Positions 1 to 8,224 of a stretch of DNA of 45,673 bases are shown piece by piece; the stretch's first letter is position 1, and each line of letters starts with the position of its first letter. The notes below the pieces were generated by a model. That model ran no database searches and was not told the origin of the DNA. It saw nothing but the letters and a program-made list of their open reading frames with translations. The translations under genes and the position numbers were made by a program. The DNA is from JAMWZF01 sp041628615 (GTDB lineage: Bacteria; Pseudomonadota; Alphaproteobacteria; Rhodobacterales; Rhodobacteraceae): positions 1 through 45,673 of the forward strand of contig JBFKOW010000004.1 of the NCBI GenBank assembly GCA_041628615.1, read 5' to 3'.

Positions 1-1
1 C

Positions 2-289
2 CCCGAACGCCTGTTCGAGCCGGCCGAGGAGATCCGGGTGATCTACGCCGTTCCCGAGGGTCCGCCGGCGCAGTTCGTCTGGCGCCGGATCACCCACCGG
101 GTGGTCCGCTTCGCCGGCCCCGAGCGGGTCGCCCCGGAATGGTGGCGCGACCGCCCCGGCAGCCGCCTGCGCGACTACTACCGGGTCGAGGACCACATGG
201 GCGGCCGCTACTGGCTGTATCGCGACGGGGTGGCCGGGGACGGCCGGGGCGGCGAGCCGCGCTGGTTCGTCCACGGGGTCTTCGCATGA
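2..289 (+). CDS. imuB: ImuB, Y-family DNA polymerase-like protein (3' end only)
   Basis: Only the last 95 residues are in the window; the gene starts upstream. The reading frame is open from base 2 and ends at TGA 287-289. The visible part is the C-terminal cap of ImuB-like proteins, with the run RLRDYYRVEDHMGGRYWLYR and the ending RWFVHGVFA. In the family, ImuB is a catalytically dead Y-family polymerase that links ImuA, DnaE2 and the beta clamp during SOS mutagenesis. The next gene on the same strand is dnaE2, the usual imuA-imuB-dnaE2 order, which supports the call. A 150-bp gap carrying a structured repeat separates the two genes, so this is not a tightly overlapping pair. The polymerase-like domain itself cannot be inspected here. 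Confidence 0.85.
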   Translation, partial: PERLFEPAEEIRVIYAVPEGPPAQFVWRRITHRVVRFAGPERVAPEWWRDRPGSRLRDYYRVEDHMGGRYWLYRDGVAGDGRGGEPRWFVHGVFA

Positions 290-328
290 GGCGGCGGCCG
301 ATCCTGCGCGCCGGCCGGGGCGGGGCCG

Positions 329-412
329 CGAATTTTCGTCGAAAATTCGGGGGGGCGCTGCCCCCGTCTGCCAACGGCAGACTCTCCCGGGATACCTGGG
401 GTCCGAAGAAGG
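329..412 (+). repeat. Two-hairpin intergenic repeat, copy A (between imuB and dnaE2)
   Basis: An AT-rich perfect inverted repeat (329-337 with 341-349; GAATTTTC core) comes first. Hairpin 1 follows (GGGGGC 351-356, loop GCT, GCCCCC 360-365), then hairpin 2 (GTCTGCC 366-372, loop AAC, GGCAGAC 376-382), then a conserved tail at 383-412 ending GTCCGAAGAAGG. The same hairpin-hairpin-tail layout recurs at 3799-3865 with different stem bases that still pair. Repeats of this type are, from memory, common between Rhodobacterales genes. The function is unknown; it may act as an mRNA 3'-end or processing structure inside the mutasome operon. Confidence 0.7.
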
Positions 413-439
413 TGCGGGCGGCGGCCCGCCGGGGCGGCC

Positions 440-3400
440 ATGCCTGAGAACGACCACCGGCATCCCCGCCGCACCCTGCCCGAAGACGGCCGGTTCACCC
501 CGAACCCGGCCGCGCCCTTCGTCGAACTGGGGGTGGCGAGCTGTTTTTCCTTCCTGCGCGGCGCCTCGGAGGCGGTGGACCTCGCCCGCGAGGCCTGGGC
601 CCAGGGCCACGACGCCATCGGTATCGCCGATCTCAACTCCTTCGCCGGGGTGGTGCGGATGCATGTCGAGGCGAAGAAGGCCGGGCTTCGGCCCCTGATC
701 GGGGTCCGGCTGGCGCTGGTCTCGGGCGAGGAATTCCTGGCCTATCCCCGCGACCGCAACGCCTACGGCCGGCTCTGCCGGCTGATCTCGAAAGGCCGGA
801 TGCAGGATGTGGACGGCAACTGGCAGGCCAAGGGCGTGTGCCAGATCACCCTGGCCGATCTCGCCGCCCATGCCGAGGGAACGATCCTGATCGCCCTGCC
901 GCCGGAAGACCTCGACGCCTTCGCCCGCGCCCTGCCCCGGCTCTGCGACCGGCTGCCGGGCCTCGCCTATCTCGCCGCCGCCTGCCGCTACGGCGGCGAC
1001 GACCGGGGCCGGATCAACCGGCTGGACCGGCTGGCGACCCGGCACGGGCTGTCGATCCTCGCCACCAACGACGTGCTCTACCACGCCCCCGACCGCCGCC
1101 CGCTGCAGGATGTGATGACCTGCATCCGCGAGCACTGCACCATCGACACCGCCGGATCGCGGCTGGAGGCCAATGCCGAGCGCCACCTCAAGGCCCCGGC
1201 CGAGATGGCCCGGCTGTTCGACGAATGGCCCCATGCCCTGCGTGCCACCCGGGCGGTGGCCGAGGCGGTCCGCTTCGACCTCTCCGAACTGGCCTACAAA
1301 TACCCGCGCGAGGTGATCCCCGAGGGCATCACCCCGCAGGCCCATCTCGAACGGCTGACCTGGGAGGGGGCGCAATGGCGTTATCCCGACGGGGTGCCCC
1401 CGGCCACGGCGGCGGTGCTGCGCAAGGAACTGGCGATGATCGCCAAACTCGACATCGCGCGCTACTTCCTCACCATCCACGACATCATCCGCTTCGCCCG
1501 GCACGAGACCCGGCCGCCGATCCTCTGCCAGGGCCGGGGCTCGGCGGCGAATTCGGCGGTGTGCTACGTCCTCGGGATCACCGCGGTGGACCCGGCGCAG
1601 CACCAGCTCCTGTTCGAGCGCTTCATCAGCGAGGAGCGCAAGGAGCCCCCCGACATCGACGTCGATTTCGAGCACGAGCGCCGCGAGGAGGTGATCCAGC
1701 ACATCTACGCGAAATACGGCCGGGACCGGGCCGGGCTCTGCGCCACGGTGATCCACTACCGGCCGCGCAGCGCGATCCGCGAGGTGGGCAAGGTGATGGG
1801 CCTCAGCGAGGACGTCACCGGCGCGCTGGCCCGCACCGTCTGGGGCTCCTGGGGGAAGGAGATCGGCGCCGCCCATGCCGCCGAGGCCGGGGTGGACCTG
1901 GCCGATCCGCTGATGCGCAAGACCCTGATCCTGGCGCAGCAGCTGATCGGAATGCCGCGCCATCTCGGCCAGCACGTCGGCGGCTTCATCCTCACCGAGC
2001 GGCCGCTGACCGAGACCGTGCCGGTGGGCAACGGGGCGATGCCGGAGCGGTCCTTCATCGAGTGGGACAAGGACGACATCGACGCGCTGGGGATCCTCAA
2101 GGTGGATATCCTCGCGCTCGGGATGCTGACCTGCATCCGCAAGTGTTTCGACCTGGTTTCAGCGCATTACGGGCAGGACTTCACCCTCGCCACGGTGCCG
2201 CAGGAGGACCCCCGGGTCTATGACATGCTGTGCCGGGCCGACAGCGTGGGGGTGTTCCAGGTCGAGAGCCGGGCGCAGATGAACATGCTGCCCCGGCTGC
2301 GCCCGCGCGAGTTCTACGACCTGGTGATCGAGGTCGCCATCGTCCGCCCCGGCCCGATCCAGGGCGACATGGTGCATCCCTACCTGCGCCGCCGCAGCGG
2401 CGCCGAGCCGGTCTCCTACCCCTCGCCCGCGCCGCCCCACGACCCCGCCGAGCTGAAGCAGATCCTCGGCCGCACCCTCGGCGTGCCGATCTTCCAGGAA
2501 CAGGCGATGAAGATCGCCATCGAGGCCGCCGAGTTCAGCCCCGCAGAGGCCAACGAGCTGCGCAAGGCGATGGCCACCTTCCGGTCGCGCGGCACGATCG
2601 GGGCGCTGGAGGACAAGATGGTGGGCCGGATGGTCCGCCGCGGCTACGCCGAGGACTTCGCCCGCCGCTGCTTCGACCAGATCAAGGGCTTCGGCGAATA
2701 CGGCTTTCCGGAAAGCCACGCCGCCAGCTTCGCGCTGCTGGTCTATGTCTCGAGCTGGCTCAAGTGCCATTTCCCGGACGTGTTCTGCGCCGCGCTGCTG
2801 AACTCGCAGCCGATGGGGTTCTACGCCCCGGCCCAGATCGTCCGCGACGCCCGCGAGCACGGCGTGGAGGTGCGCGCGCCGGACGTGAACTACTCGGACT
2901 GGGACAGCACCCTCGAGCCGGTCGCCGCCGGGCCGGACGGGCGGCCGCGCTTCGCGGTGCGGCTGGGCCTGCGCCAGATCACCGGCTTCCGCGAGGACCG
3001 CGCCCGGCAGCTTGCCGCCGCCCGCGACCGGCCCTATCGCAGCCTCGAGGAGGTGAAGACCCGCGCCCGGCTGGGCGCCGCCCAGATCCGCCGGCTGGCC
3101 GAGGCCGATGCGCTGCGGTCGCTGTTCCTCGACCGGCGGCAGGCCCTGTGGGAGGCCCGGGCGCTGCGCGACGCCCCCGACCTGCCGCTGTTCGCCGACC
3201 GCAGCGACGAGGGCGCGGAGCCGCCGGTGCCGCTGCCGGCGATGCCGGTGACCGAGCAGGTGGTGGCCGATTACCAGACCCTCCGCCTCAGCCTGAAGGC
3301 GCATCCGCTGTCGTTCCTGCGCGCCTCGATGGCCCGGCAGGGCTTCGCCACCACCGCCGACCTCGCCGGCAGCCGCCCCTGGCAGAAGCTGCGGCTGGCC

Positions 3401-3772
3401 GGGCTGGTGCTGATCCGGCAGCGCCCCGGCTCGGCCAAGGGGGTCTGCTTCGTCACCCTCGAGGACGAGTTCGGCACCGCCAACCTGGTGGTCTGGCCGA
3501 AGGTGATGGAGGCCCATCGCAAGGTGCTGATGCAGGCCCGGCTGATGGTCGTCCACGGCTACGTGCAGCGCGACGTGGAGATCGTCCACGTGGTGGCCGA
3601 GCGGCTGGAGGACCGCACCGACGCCCTGTTCCGGCTGGCGCCCGACGGGCTGTCGGCGCCGCTCTCCCATGCCGACGAGGTGGCCCGCCCGATCCCCGAG
3701 ATGGGCCGCGGCCCGGGCCACCGCCACCCCCGCGACGCCCGCATCGTGCCGAAGAGCCGCGATTTCCACTGA
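440..3772 (+). CDS. dnaE2: Error-prone DNA polymerase DnaE2 (ImuC)
   Basis: A 1110-residue C-family DNA polymerase, the catalytic subunit of the SOS translesion mutasome with ImuB. The start is ATG 440. An N-terminal PHP domain begins about residue 28 (FVELGVASCFSFLRGASEAV). The polymerase active site is visible as PPDIDVDFEHERREEV, holding the catalytic aspartates. The fingers/thumb region shows GFGEYGFPESHAASFALLVY, typical of DnaE2, and a C-terminal OB fold begins near residue 975 (LRLAGLVLIRQRPGSAKGVC). The length matches DnaE2 (about 1050-1150), shorter than replicative DnaE1. It follows imuB on the same strand. No LexA box is visible just upstream; in this family the SOS promoter normally lies before imuA, outside the window. 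The gene appears intact. Confidence 0.96.
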   Translation: MPENDHRHPRRTLPEDGRFTPNPAAPFVELGVASCFSFLRGASEAVDLAREAWAQGHDAIGIADLNSFAGVVRMHVEAKKAGLRPLIGVRLALVSGEEFLAYPRDRNAYGRLCRLISKGRMQDVDGNWQAKGVCQITLADLAAHAEGTILIALPPEDLDAFARALPRLCDRLPGLAYLAAACRYGGDDRGRINRLDRLATRHGLSILATNDVLYHAPDRRPLQDVMTCIREHCTIDTAGSRLEANAERHLKAPAEMARLFDEWPHALRATRAVAEAVRFDLSELAYKYPREVIPEGITPQAHLERLTWEGAQWRYPDGVPPATAAVLRKELAMIAKLDIARYFLTIHDIIRFARHETRPPILCQGRGSAANSAVCYVLGITAVDPAQHQLLFERFISEERKEPPDIDVDFEHERREEVIQHIYAKYGRDRAGLCATVIHYRPRSAIREVGKVMGLSEDVTGALARTVWGSWGKEIGAAHAAEAGVDLADPLMRKTLILAQQLIGMPRHLGQHVGGFILTERPLTETVPVGNGAMPERSFIEWDKDDIDALGILKVDILALGMLTCIRKCFDLVSAHYGQDFTLATVPQEDPRVYDMLCRADSVGVFQVESRAQMNMLPRLRPREFYDLVIEVAIVRPGPIQGDMVHPYLRRRSGAEPVSYPSPAPPHDPAELKQILGRTLGVPIFQEQAMKIAIEAAEFSPAEANELRKAMATFRSRGTIGALEDKMVGRMVRRGYAEDFARRCFDQIKGFGEYGFPESHAASFALLVYVSSWLKCHFPDVFCAALLNSQPMGFYAPAQIVRDAREHGVEVRAPDVNYSDWDSTLEPVAAGPDGRPRFAVRLGLRQITGFREDRARQLAAARDRPYRSLEEVKTRARLGAAQIRRLAEADALRSLFLDRRQALWEARALRDAPDLPLFADRSDEGAEPPVPLPAMPVTEQVVADYQTLRLSLKAHPLSFLRASMARQGFATTADLAGSRPWQKLRLAGLVLIRQRPGSAKGVCFVTLEDEFGTANLVVWPKVMEAHRKVLMQARLMVVHGYVQRDVEIVHVVAERLEDRTDALFRLAPDGLSAPLSHADEVARPIPEMGRGPGHRHPRDARIVPKSRDFH

Positions 3773-3798
3773 GCCCGCGCGGGCGGTTGCCGCGGCAG

Positions 3799-3865
3799 GG
3801 GGCTCTGCCCCGCCCGGCGTCCGGCGGGCGCCGGACTCCCCGGGATATTTCAAGTCCGAAGAAGG
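3799..3865 (+). repeat. Two-hairpin intergenic repeat, copy B (between convergent dnaE2 and aldolase)
   Basis: Second copy of the element at 329-412. Hairpin 1 is GGGGC 3799-3803, loop TCT, GCCCC 3807-3811. Hairpin 2 is GTCCGGCG 3819-3826 with CGCCGGAC 3829-3836. The tail at 3837-3865 again ends GTCCGAAGAAGG. Both stems differ in sequence from copy A yet remain fully paired. It lies between the 3' ends of two convergent genes, where it could act as a bidirectional terminator-like structure. No U-tract follows. Confidence 0.65.
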
Positions 3866-3912
3866 CGCCGGTCAGCCGCGCCGGTCAGCCGCGCCGGTCA
3901 GCCGCGCCGGTC
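3865..3912. repeat. 13-bp tandem repeat overlapping the aldolase stop codon
   Basis: Three exact copies of GCGCCGGTCAGCC (3865-3877, 3878-3890, 3891-3903) are followed by a nine-base partial copy to 3912. The stop codon of the minus-strand aldolase (3898-3900) lies inside the third copy. Because the unit is 13 bp, successive copies place the TCA/TGA triplet in different frames of the minus strand. Confidence 0.8.
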
Positions 3913-4656
3913 GAACCTCTCGCGCAGGGCCGCCGCCGCGGTGGCGATCAGGGTATGCTCGGAGCCCACCACGAAGAGCGAGCCGCCGGCGGCGCGGAAC
4001 GGCGCCAGGTCCTCTGCCGGCGCGCAGTAGAGCCCGGTGGCGCAGCCCGCCACGCCGAGCACCGCCCGCGTGTCGTCGCGCACGGCGGAATCGAAGAAGT
4101 CGTCCCGCCACGACGCCACCGCGAGGTCGGCCCGGCCGACGAACAGCGCATCGACCCCCTCCACGGCGGCGATCCCGGCGGCGGCGGCGACGCCGGCGGG
4201 GTCCTCGATCTGGCAGACCAGGCTGACCTCGGCGGCGGGGCTGGCCAGGTGGTCGTGCAGCCCGCGCCCGGCATAGTCGGCGGCCCGGGTGGTGCCTGCG
4301 AAGCCCCGCGCCCCGGGCCGGTAGCGGCAGGCCCGCACGAGGTCCTCCGCCTCGGCCACCGAGCGGACGTGCGGCACCATGATCCCCGCGGCGCCGGCAT
4401 CCAGCGAAAAGCCGATCCAGTCCGCCCCCCGCCCCGGCACCCGCACCAGCAGCGGCAGCCCGGCCGCGCGGCCGGCGATCATCAGCGTGTCGATCGACGC
4501 GCGGTCGAAGGGCCCGTGCTCGGCGTCGATGACGAGGAAGTCGAACCCGGCCCGGCCCAGGATCTCGACCAGGATCGGATGCGGCGTCTTGAGGAAGGTC
4601 CCGAGCAGCGGCGCCCGCGCCGCGAGCCGCCGTTTGAAATCCGCGTTGAGTGTCAT
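3898..4656 (-). CDS. HpcH/HpaI-family class II 2-oxo-acid aldolase
   Basis: A 252-residue member of the HpcH/HpaI (phosphoenolpyruvate/pyruvate-domain TIM barrel) family, which catalyses metal-dependent reversible aldol cleavage of 2-keto-3-deoxy acids to pyruvate plus an aldehyde. ATG 4656 was chosen because GGAGGGG sits seven bases upstream. Visible family motifs are LGTFLKTPHP near the N-terminus, FDFLVIDAEHGPFD (conserved acid and His), LPLLVRVP, GAAGIMVPHVRS, and the metal-binding QIEDPAGV followed by GVDALFVGRADLA. Length is typical (about 250-260). It is transcribed divergently from the CheB-CheR gene and convergently with dnaE2, so no operon partner indicates its substrate. The closest families are HpaI and keto-deoxy-glucarate or -rhamnonate aldolases, which cannot be separated here. 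The last residues are encoded inside a tandem repeat. Confidence 0.88.
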   Translation of the reverse strand: MTLNADFKRRLAARAPLLGTFLKTPHPILVEILGRAGFDFLVIDAEHGPFDRASIDTLMIAGRAAGLPLLVRVPGRGADWIGFSLDAGAAGIMVPHVRSVAEAEDLVRACRYRPGARGFAGTTRAADYAGRGLHDHLASPAAEVSLVCQIEDPAGVAAAAGIAAVEGVDALFVGRADLAVASWRDDFFDSAVRDDTRAVLGVAGCATGLYCAPAEDLAPFRAAGGSLFVVGSEHTLIATAAAALRERFDRRG

Positions 4657-4841
4657 TCCCGGCCCCTCCGCCCGCCGCAGCACGGCCCCAGCTAAGGGAA
4701 ATCCGGCCCCCGTCTCAAGCCATCGCGACCGGCCCGCGCGCGCAACACACACGCGGGATTAACCGGGAACGGACTTTACCCTAGGTTGAAGTCCCCGCGA
4801 TTACGGCGCATCAATGCAGCAGCAGGCAACGAGGTGGGACA

Positions 4842-7800
4842 GTGCCCGACGATTCAGCGACCCAACCCTCGGCCGGCGACCTCAGCATCGTCGCCGTCGC
4901 GGCCTCTGCCGGGGGCCTCGAGGCGACCTCCCTGCTGGTGCAGAACCTGCCCGTCGATCTCAACTGCTGCTACGTCATCGCCCAGCACATGTCGCCGTCC
5001 CACAAGAGCATGGTGGTGCCGCTGCTGGGCCGCGAGACCAAGCTCACGGTCGAGGAACTGCAGCCCGATACCGAGCCCCGGCCGAACGTCATCTACATCC
5101 CGCCGCCGGCGCACGACGTCACCTTCAGCGATGGCCGGCTGACGCTGCGCACGCCGTCGGCGCATCCGGCGACCCCGAAGCCGTCGGCGGACCGCCTGTT
5201 CAAGACCCTTGCCGAGGGGCTTGGCGAGCGGGCGATCGGCGTGGTCCTGTCCGGCACCGGCAGCGACGGCAGCTATGGCGTCCAGGCGATCCGCGAGCAT
5301 GGCGGGATCACGATCGCCCAGGAACCGGCGAGCTGCAAATACGACGGCATGCCCACCGCAGCGGTCGAGAGCGGCTGCGTCGACCTCACGCTGACGCCGC
5401 AGCAGATCGGCGAGCATATCGCCGTCATCCTCGCCCGCCCCCGCGACCTCGCCGCGCTGAAGGAGCTGAACGAGACCGTCAACCGCAACCGCGACCTGTT
5501 CGAGATCCTGCTGAGCCAGACCCTTGTCGATTTCCGCAACTACAAGGAAAGCACCGTCAACCGCCGGATCCAGCGCCGGATGGTCGCCAAGGGGATCGAG
5601 ACCATCGAGGCCTATGTCGACCTCTGCCGCCGGTCCCACGAGGAGGTGCAGGCGCTGTACCGCGACCTGCTGATCTCGGTCACCCGGTTCTTCCGCGATC
5701 CGGCGCAGTTCCGCGCCCTCGCCGAGGTTCTCGACCACCGCTACCGGGGCCGGGAACGGACCTCGGCGATCCGGATGTGGATCCCGGGCTGCGCCACCGG
5801 GGAGGAAGCCTATTCCATCGCGATCCTCGTGGCCGAGGCCATGGGCGGATTGTCCGAGATGGCCCCCGACGATCTCCAGATCTTCGCCACCGACATCGAC
5901 GAGGACGCGCTGAACGTCGGCCGCAAGGGGGTCTATCCGATCGCTGCCGCGGCGGACATTCCCAACCATCTGCTCAACCGCTACTTCGATGTCAGCGGCG
6001 ACAAGATCACGGTCAAGGCGCGGCTGAGGGGCTTCGTCATGTTCTCGCGGCACAACGTGTTCCAGGACGCGCCGTTCATCTCGGTGGATCTGGTCAGCGT
6101 CCGCAACGTGCTGATCTACTTCAATTCCAAGCTCCAGGAACGGGTGCTGACCCGGATCATCTATGCGCTGAACGCCGGCGGGCTGCTGTTTCTCGGCACC
6201 TCCGAGTCGCTCGGACACATGGACACCAGCTTCACCCCCGCCTCGGACAAGGCGCGGATCTTCCGCAAGCGCGAGCATCGCTGGCGGTCCCTGCCCGACG
6301 ACGCCCACATGCAGCATCCCGGACCGATCTACGATCCGCGCGCCGAGCGCCGCCGCCCGCCGCGGCCGGAGGTGGACGACTGGCGGTATTTCGACCTGCT
6401 GGCCCGGTCGGTGGTCAAGGACGGCCTGCTGATCAACCGCGACCAGAGCGTGCTGCGGATCTATGGCGACCTGGCCCCCTACGCGGCGGTAACCTCGAAA
6501 TCCTTCGGGCAGAACTCGCTGGCGATCCTGCGGCGGCCGCTGGCCGCGGATGCGGCGAGCCTCGCACTTGTCGCGCTGAAGACCATGGAAACCCGGTCCG
6601 GCCAGTGGCACGAGATGCCCGACCAGTCCGGCACGATGTGCCGGATCACCGTGTTCCCGATGCCGAAATCCGAGGATACCGAGGAGGACCTGATCCTTGT
6701 CGGGATCGAGTCGCGGGACCGGCAGAACCCGCAGCCGCAGCCGGACGACGAGAGCGACAGCACCTACGTGACGTTCCTGGAGGACGAGCTGGGCCGCACC
6801 CGCGACGCGCTGCAGGTCACGGTCGAGCAGTTGCAGACCTCCAACGAGGAGCTGCAATCGGTCAACGAGGAACTGCAGTCGTCCAACGAGGAACTGCAAT
6901 CGACCAACGAGGAACTGGAGACCTCGAACGAGGAACTGCAGTCGACCAACGAGGAACTGATCACCGTCAACGAGGAACTGCTGGTCAATTCCGGGCAGCT
7001 CGAGCGGGTCACCGCGGAGCTGGGCGGGCTCATCGCCCATTCGCCGACCACCCTCCTGATGCTCGACCAGGGGCTGATCATCCGCCACGCCTCGGCCAGG
7101 GCCCGCGAGGTGTTCAAGATCCGGGAACGCGGCACCGGCTTCGGCCACCTGTCGCAATGCGAGGTGCCCTCGGGCTATCCGAAGCTGATCGAGATCTGCA
7201 GCCAGGTCCTGCTCGAACGCCGCCCCTGGCGCGAGCAGTTCGTCACCGGCATCGCCCTGAACGAACTCCACGTCGCCCCGATCACAAGCGCCGAACAGAC
7301 GCTTATCGGCCTGCTGCTGCAGGTCGAAAGCGTCGAGAGCGAACTGCTGTCCAACAAGCTCGAGAAGCACCTGCGGGACATGAGCCAGATCGGGACCTGG
7401 CGGATCAACCTGACCAAGGGCAAGACGTCCAACTCGGCCAATGCCTTCAACCTCATGGGCAAGAGCGAATCGAGCACCATCTCGTCGCTGAAGGAGACCG
7501 TGGCGGCGCTGCATCCGGACGACCGGGACAGGATCGAGGCCCGCCTGAAACGCGCGGCCGAGCGCAACGAGAGATTCGAATATCTTGCCCGGATGCGGCA
7601 GAACGGTCACGGCTACATCGTGGTCGAGGTCAACGGCGAGGCCTACGACGACCCGGACACCGGCGACAAGATGATCGTCGGCGTGATCCGCAACAACACC
7701 CGCGAGCAGACCAACAATCTGCTGGTCGCCTATTACAACCGCATCGCCGAGGAACGCGGCATCGGGTTCTACACCTACGACGTGGCGAACGACCTGCCCT

Positions 7801-8078
7801 ACTGGAGCCCGGTCCTCTACAGACTTCTCGGCATCGACCCGGCGACACCGGCGACGGTCTCGGCCGCCCTCGATCGGTTCACCCCCGAGTCCCGGGCCCG
7901 AATCGAGGCGGCGTTGCAGCGGGCGATCGAGACCGCCGAACCCTACGACTATGTCGAAACGATGATTGCTGCCGAGGGCCGGGAGGTGAAGGTTCACGGG
8001 ACCGGCGACGTGGCGCTGGCGGAGGATGGCACCGTGACCCATGTCTACGGGTCGTTCGAGATCGTCGACGAGCCGTGA
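4842..8078 (+). CDS. CheB-CheR fusion with long coiled coil and C-terminal PAS domains
   Basis: A 1078-residue hybrid. The start is GTG 4842, preceded by GAGGTGGG. Residues about 12-200 form a CheB methylesterase domain without a receiver: catalytic Ser in AASAGGLEA, His in AQHMSP and Asp in SGTGSDGSYG are all present. Residues about 215-485 form a CheR methyltransferase, with TRFFRDPAQF, the SAM-binding WIPGCATGEEAYSIA and VSVRNVLIYFN. Residues about 640-725 are a heptad coiled coil built from seven NEEL repeats, and about 730-1078 hold PAS-like segments. There is no histidine kinase or receiver domain, although many relatives end in one. It would add and remove methyl groups on receptor glutamates or act as a cytoplasmic sensor scaffold. 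No chemoreceptor, CheA or CheW is nearby, so its partners are unknown. Confidence 0.93.
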   Translation: MPDDSATQPSAGDLSIVAVAASAGGLEATSLLVQNLPVDLNCCYVIAQHMSPSHKSMVVPLLGRETKLTVEELQPDTEPRPNVIYIPPPAHDVTFSDGRLTLRTPSAHPATPKPSADRLFKTLAEGLGERAIGVVLSGTGSDGSYGVQAIREHGGITIAQEPASCKYDGMPTAAVESGCVDLTLTPQQIGEHIAVILARPRDLAALKELNETVNRNRDLFEILLSQTLVDFRNYKESTVNRRIQRRMVAKGIETIEAYVDLCRRSHEEVQALYRDLLISVTRFFRDPAQFRALAEVLDHRYRGRERTSAIRMWIPGCATGEEAYSIAILVAEAMGGLSEMAPDDLQIFATDIDEDALNVGRKGVYPIAAAADIPNHLLNRYFDVSGDKITVKARLRGFVMFSRHNVFQDAPFISVDLVSVRNVLIYFNSKLQERVLTRIIYALNAGGLLFLGTSESLGHMDTSFTPASDKARIFRKREHRWRSLPDDAHMQHPGPIYDPRAERRRPPRPEVDDWRYFDLLARSVVKDGLLINRDQSVLRIYGDLAPYAAVTSKSFGQNSLAILRRPLAADAASLALVALKTMETRSGQWHEMPDQSGTMCRITVFPMPKSEDTEEDLILVGIESRDRQNPQPQPDDESDSTYVTFLEDELGRTRDALQVTVEQLQTSNEELQSVNEELQSSNEELQSTNEELETSNEELQSTNEELITVNEELLVNSGQLERVTAELGGLIAHSPTTLLMLDQGLIIRHASARAREVFKIRERGTGFGHLSQCEVPSGYPKLIEICSQVLLERRPWREQFVTGIALNELHVAPITSAEQTLIGLLLQVESVESELLSNKLEKHLRDMSQIGTWRINLTKGKTSNSANAFNLMGKSESSTISSLKETVAALHPDDRDRIEARLKRAAERNERFEYLARMRQNGHGYIVVEVNGEAYDDPDTGDKMIVGVIRNNTREQTNNLLVAYYNRIAEERGIGFYTYDVANDLPYWSPVLYRLLGIDPATPATVSAALDRFTPESRARIEAALQRAIETAEPYDYVETMIAAEGREVKVHGTGDVALAEDGTVTHVYGSFEIVDEP
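6840..6986 (+). repeat. Seven 21-bp in-frame repeats encoding NEEL heptads
   Basis: Seven consecutive 21-bp units (starts at 6840, 6861, 6882, 6903, 6924, 6945, 6966) each encode one heptad with core NEEL. The core codons AAC GAG GAR CTG are nearly invariant while flanking codons vary. They form the coiled coil between the CheR/PAS part and the C-terminal PAS part of the fusion protein. This coiled coil is known in CheB-CheR hybrids generally. The near-identity at DNA level makes the region prone to unit gain or loss. Confidence 0.9.
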
Positions 8079-8167
8079 TGTCCTGCCGGACCGCCGCCCG
8101 GCCCGACCGGGCCCACCCGCGGGGCACGGCACCGTTTCCGCCACGATTTCGAGTGGTTGGCCCGCCA

Positions 8168-8186
8168 GCTTAACGCTCCGTTAACC
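8168..8186 (+). promoter_or_regulatory. Candidate CtrA-binding site (TTAA-N7-TTAAC)
   Basis: TTAACGCTCCGTTAACC at 8170-8186 fits the alphaproteobacterial CtrA consensus TTAA-N7-TTAAC exactly and is also a 6-bp inverted repeat around CTC. It lies about 40 bp before the ATG of the small gene at 8225 and upstream of the EAL gene. In Rhodobacterales, CtrA controls motility, gene-transfer-agent and cyclic-di-GMP genes (established for the group). Its use here is inferred. Confidence 0.55.
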
Positions 8187-8224
8187 GTCCGGCGGGATCA
8201 TCCGGACGACCCGCGAGGAACTCC

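Noticed and set aside
2159..3853. 564-residue open frame on the minus strand opposite dnaE2
   Set aside because: Low-complexity Arg/Gly/His/Leu-rich translation with no motifs, exactly antisense to conserved DnaE2 motifs; it is a by-product of high GC.
4757..4765. TTAACC as a second CtrA site upstream of the CheB-CheR gene
   Set aside because: Only a half site; no second TTAA seven bases away.
4854..8144. 1096-residue open frame opposite the CheB-CheR gene
   Set aside because: Antisense to intact catalytic motifs, no family features; high-GC shadow frame.
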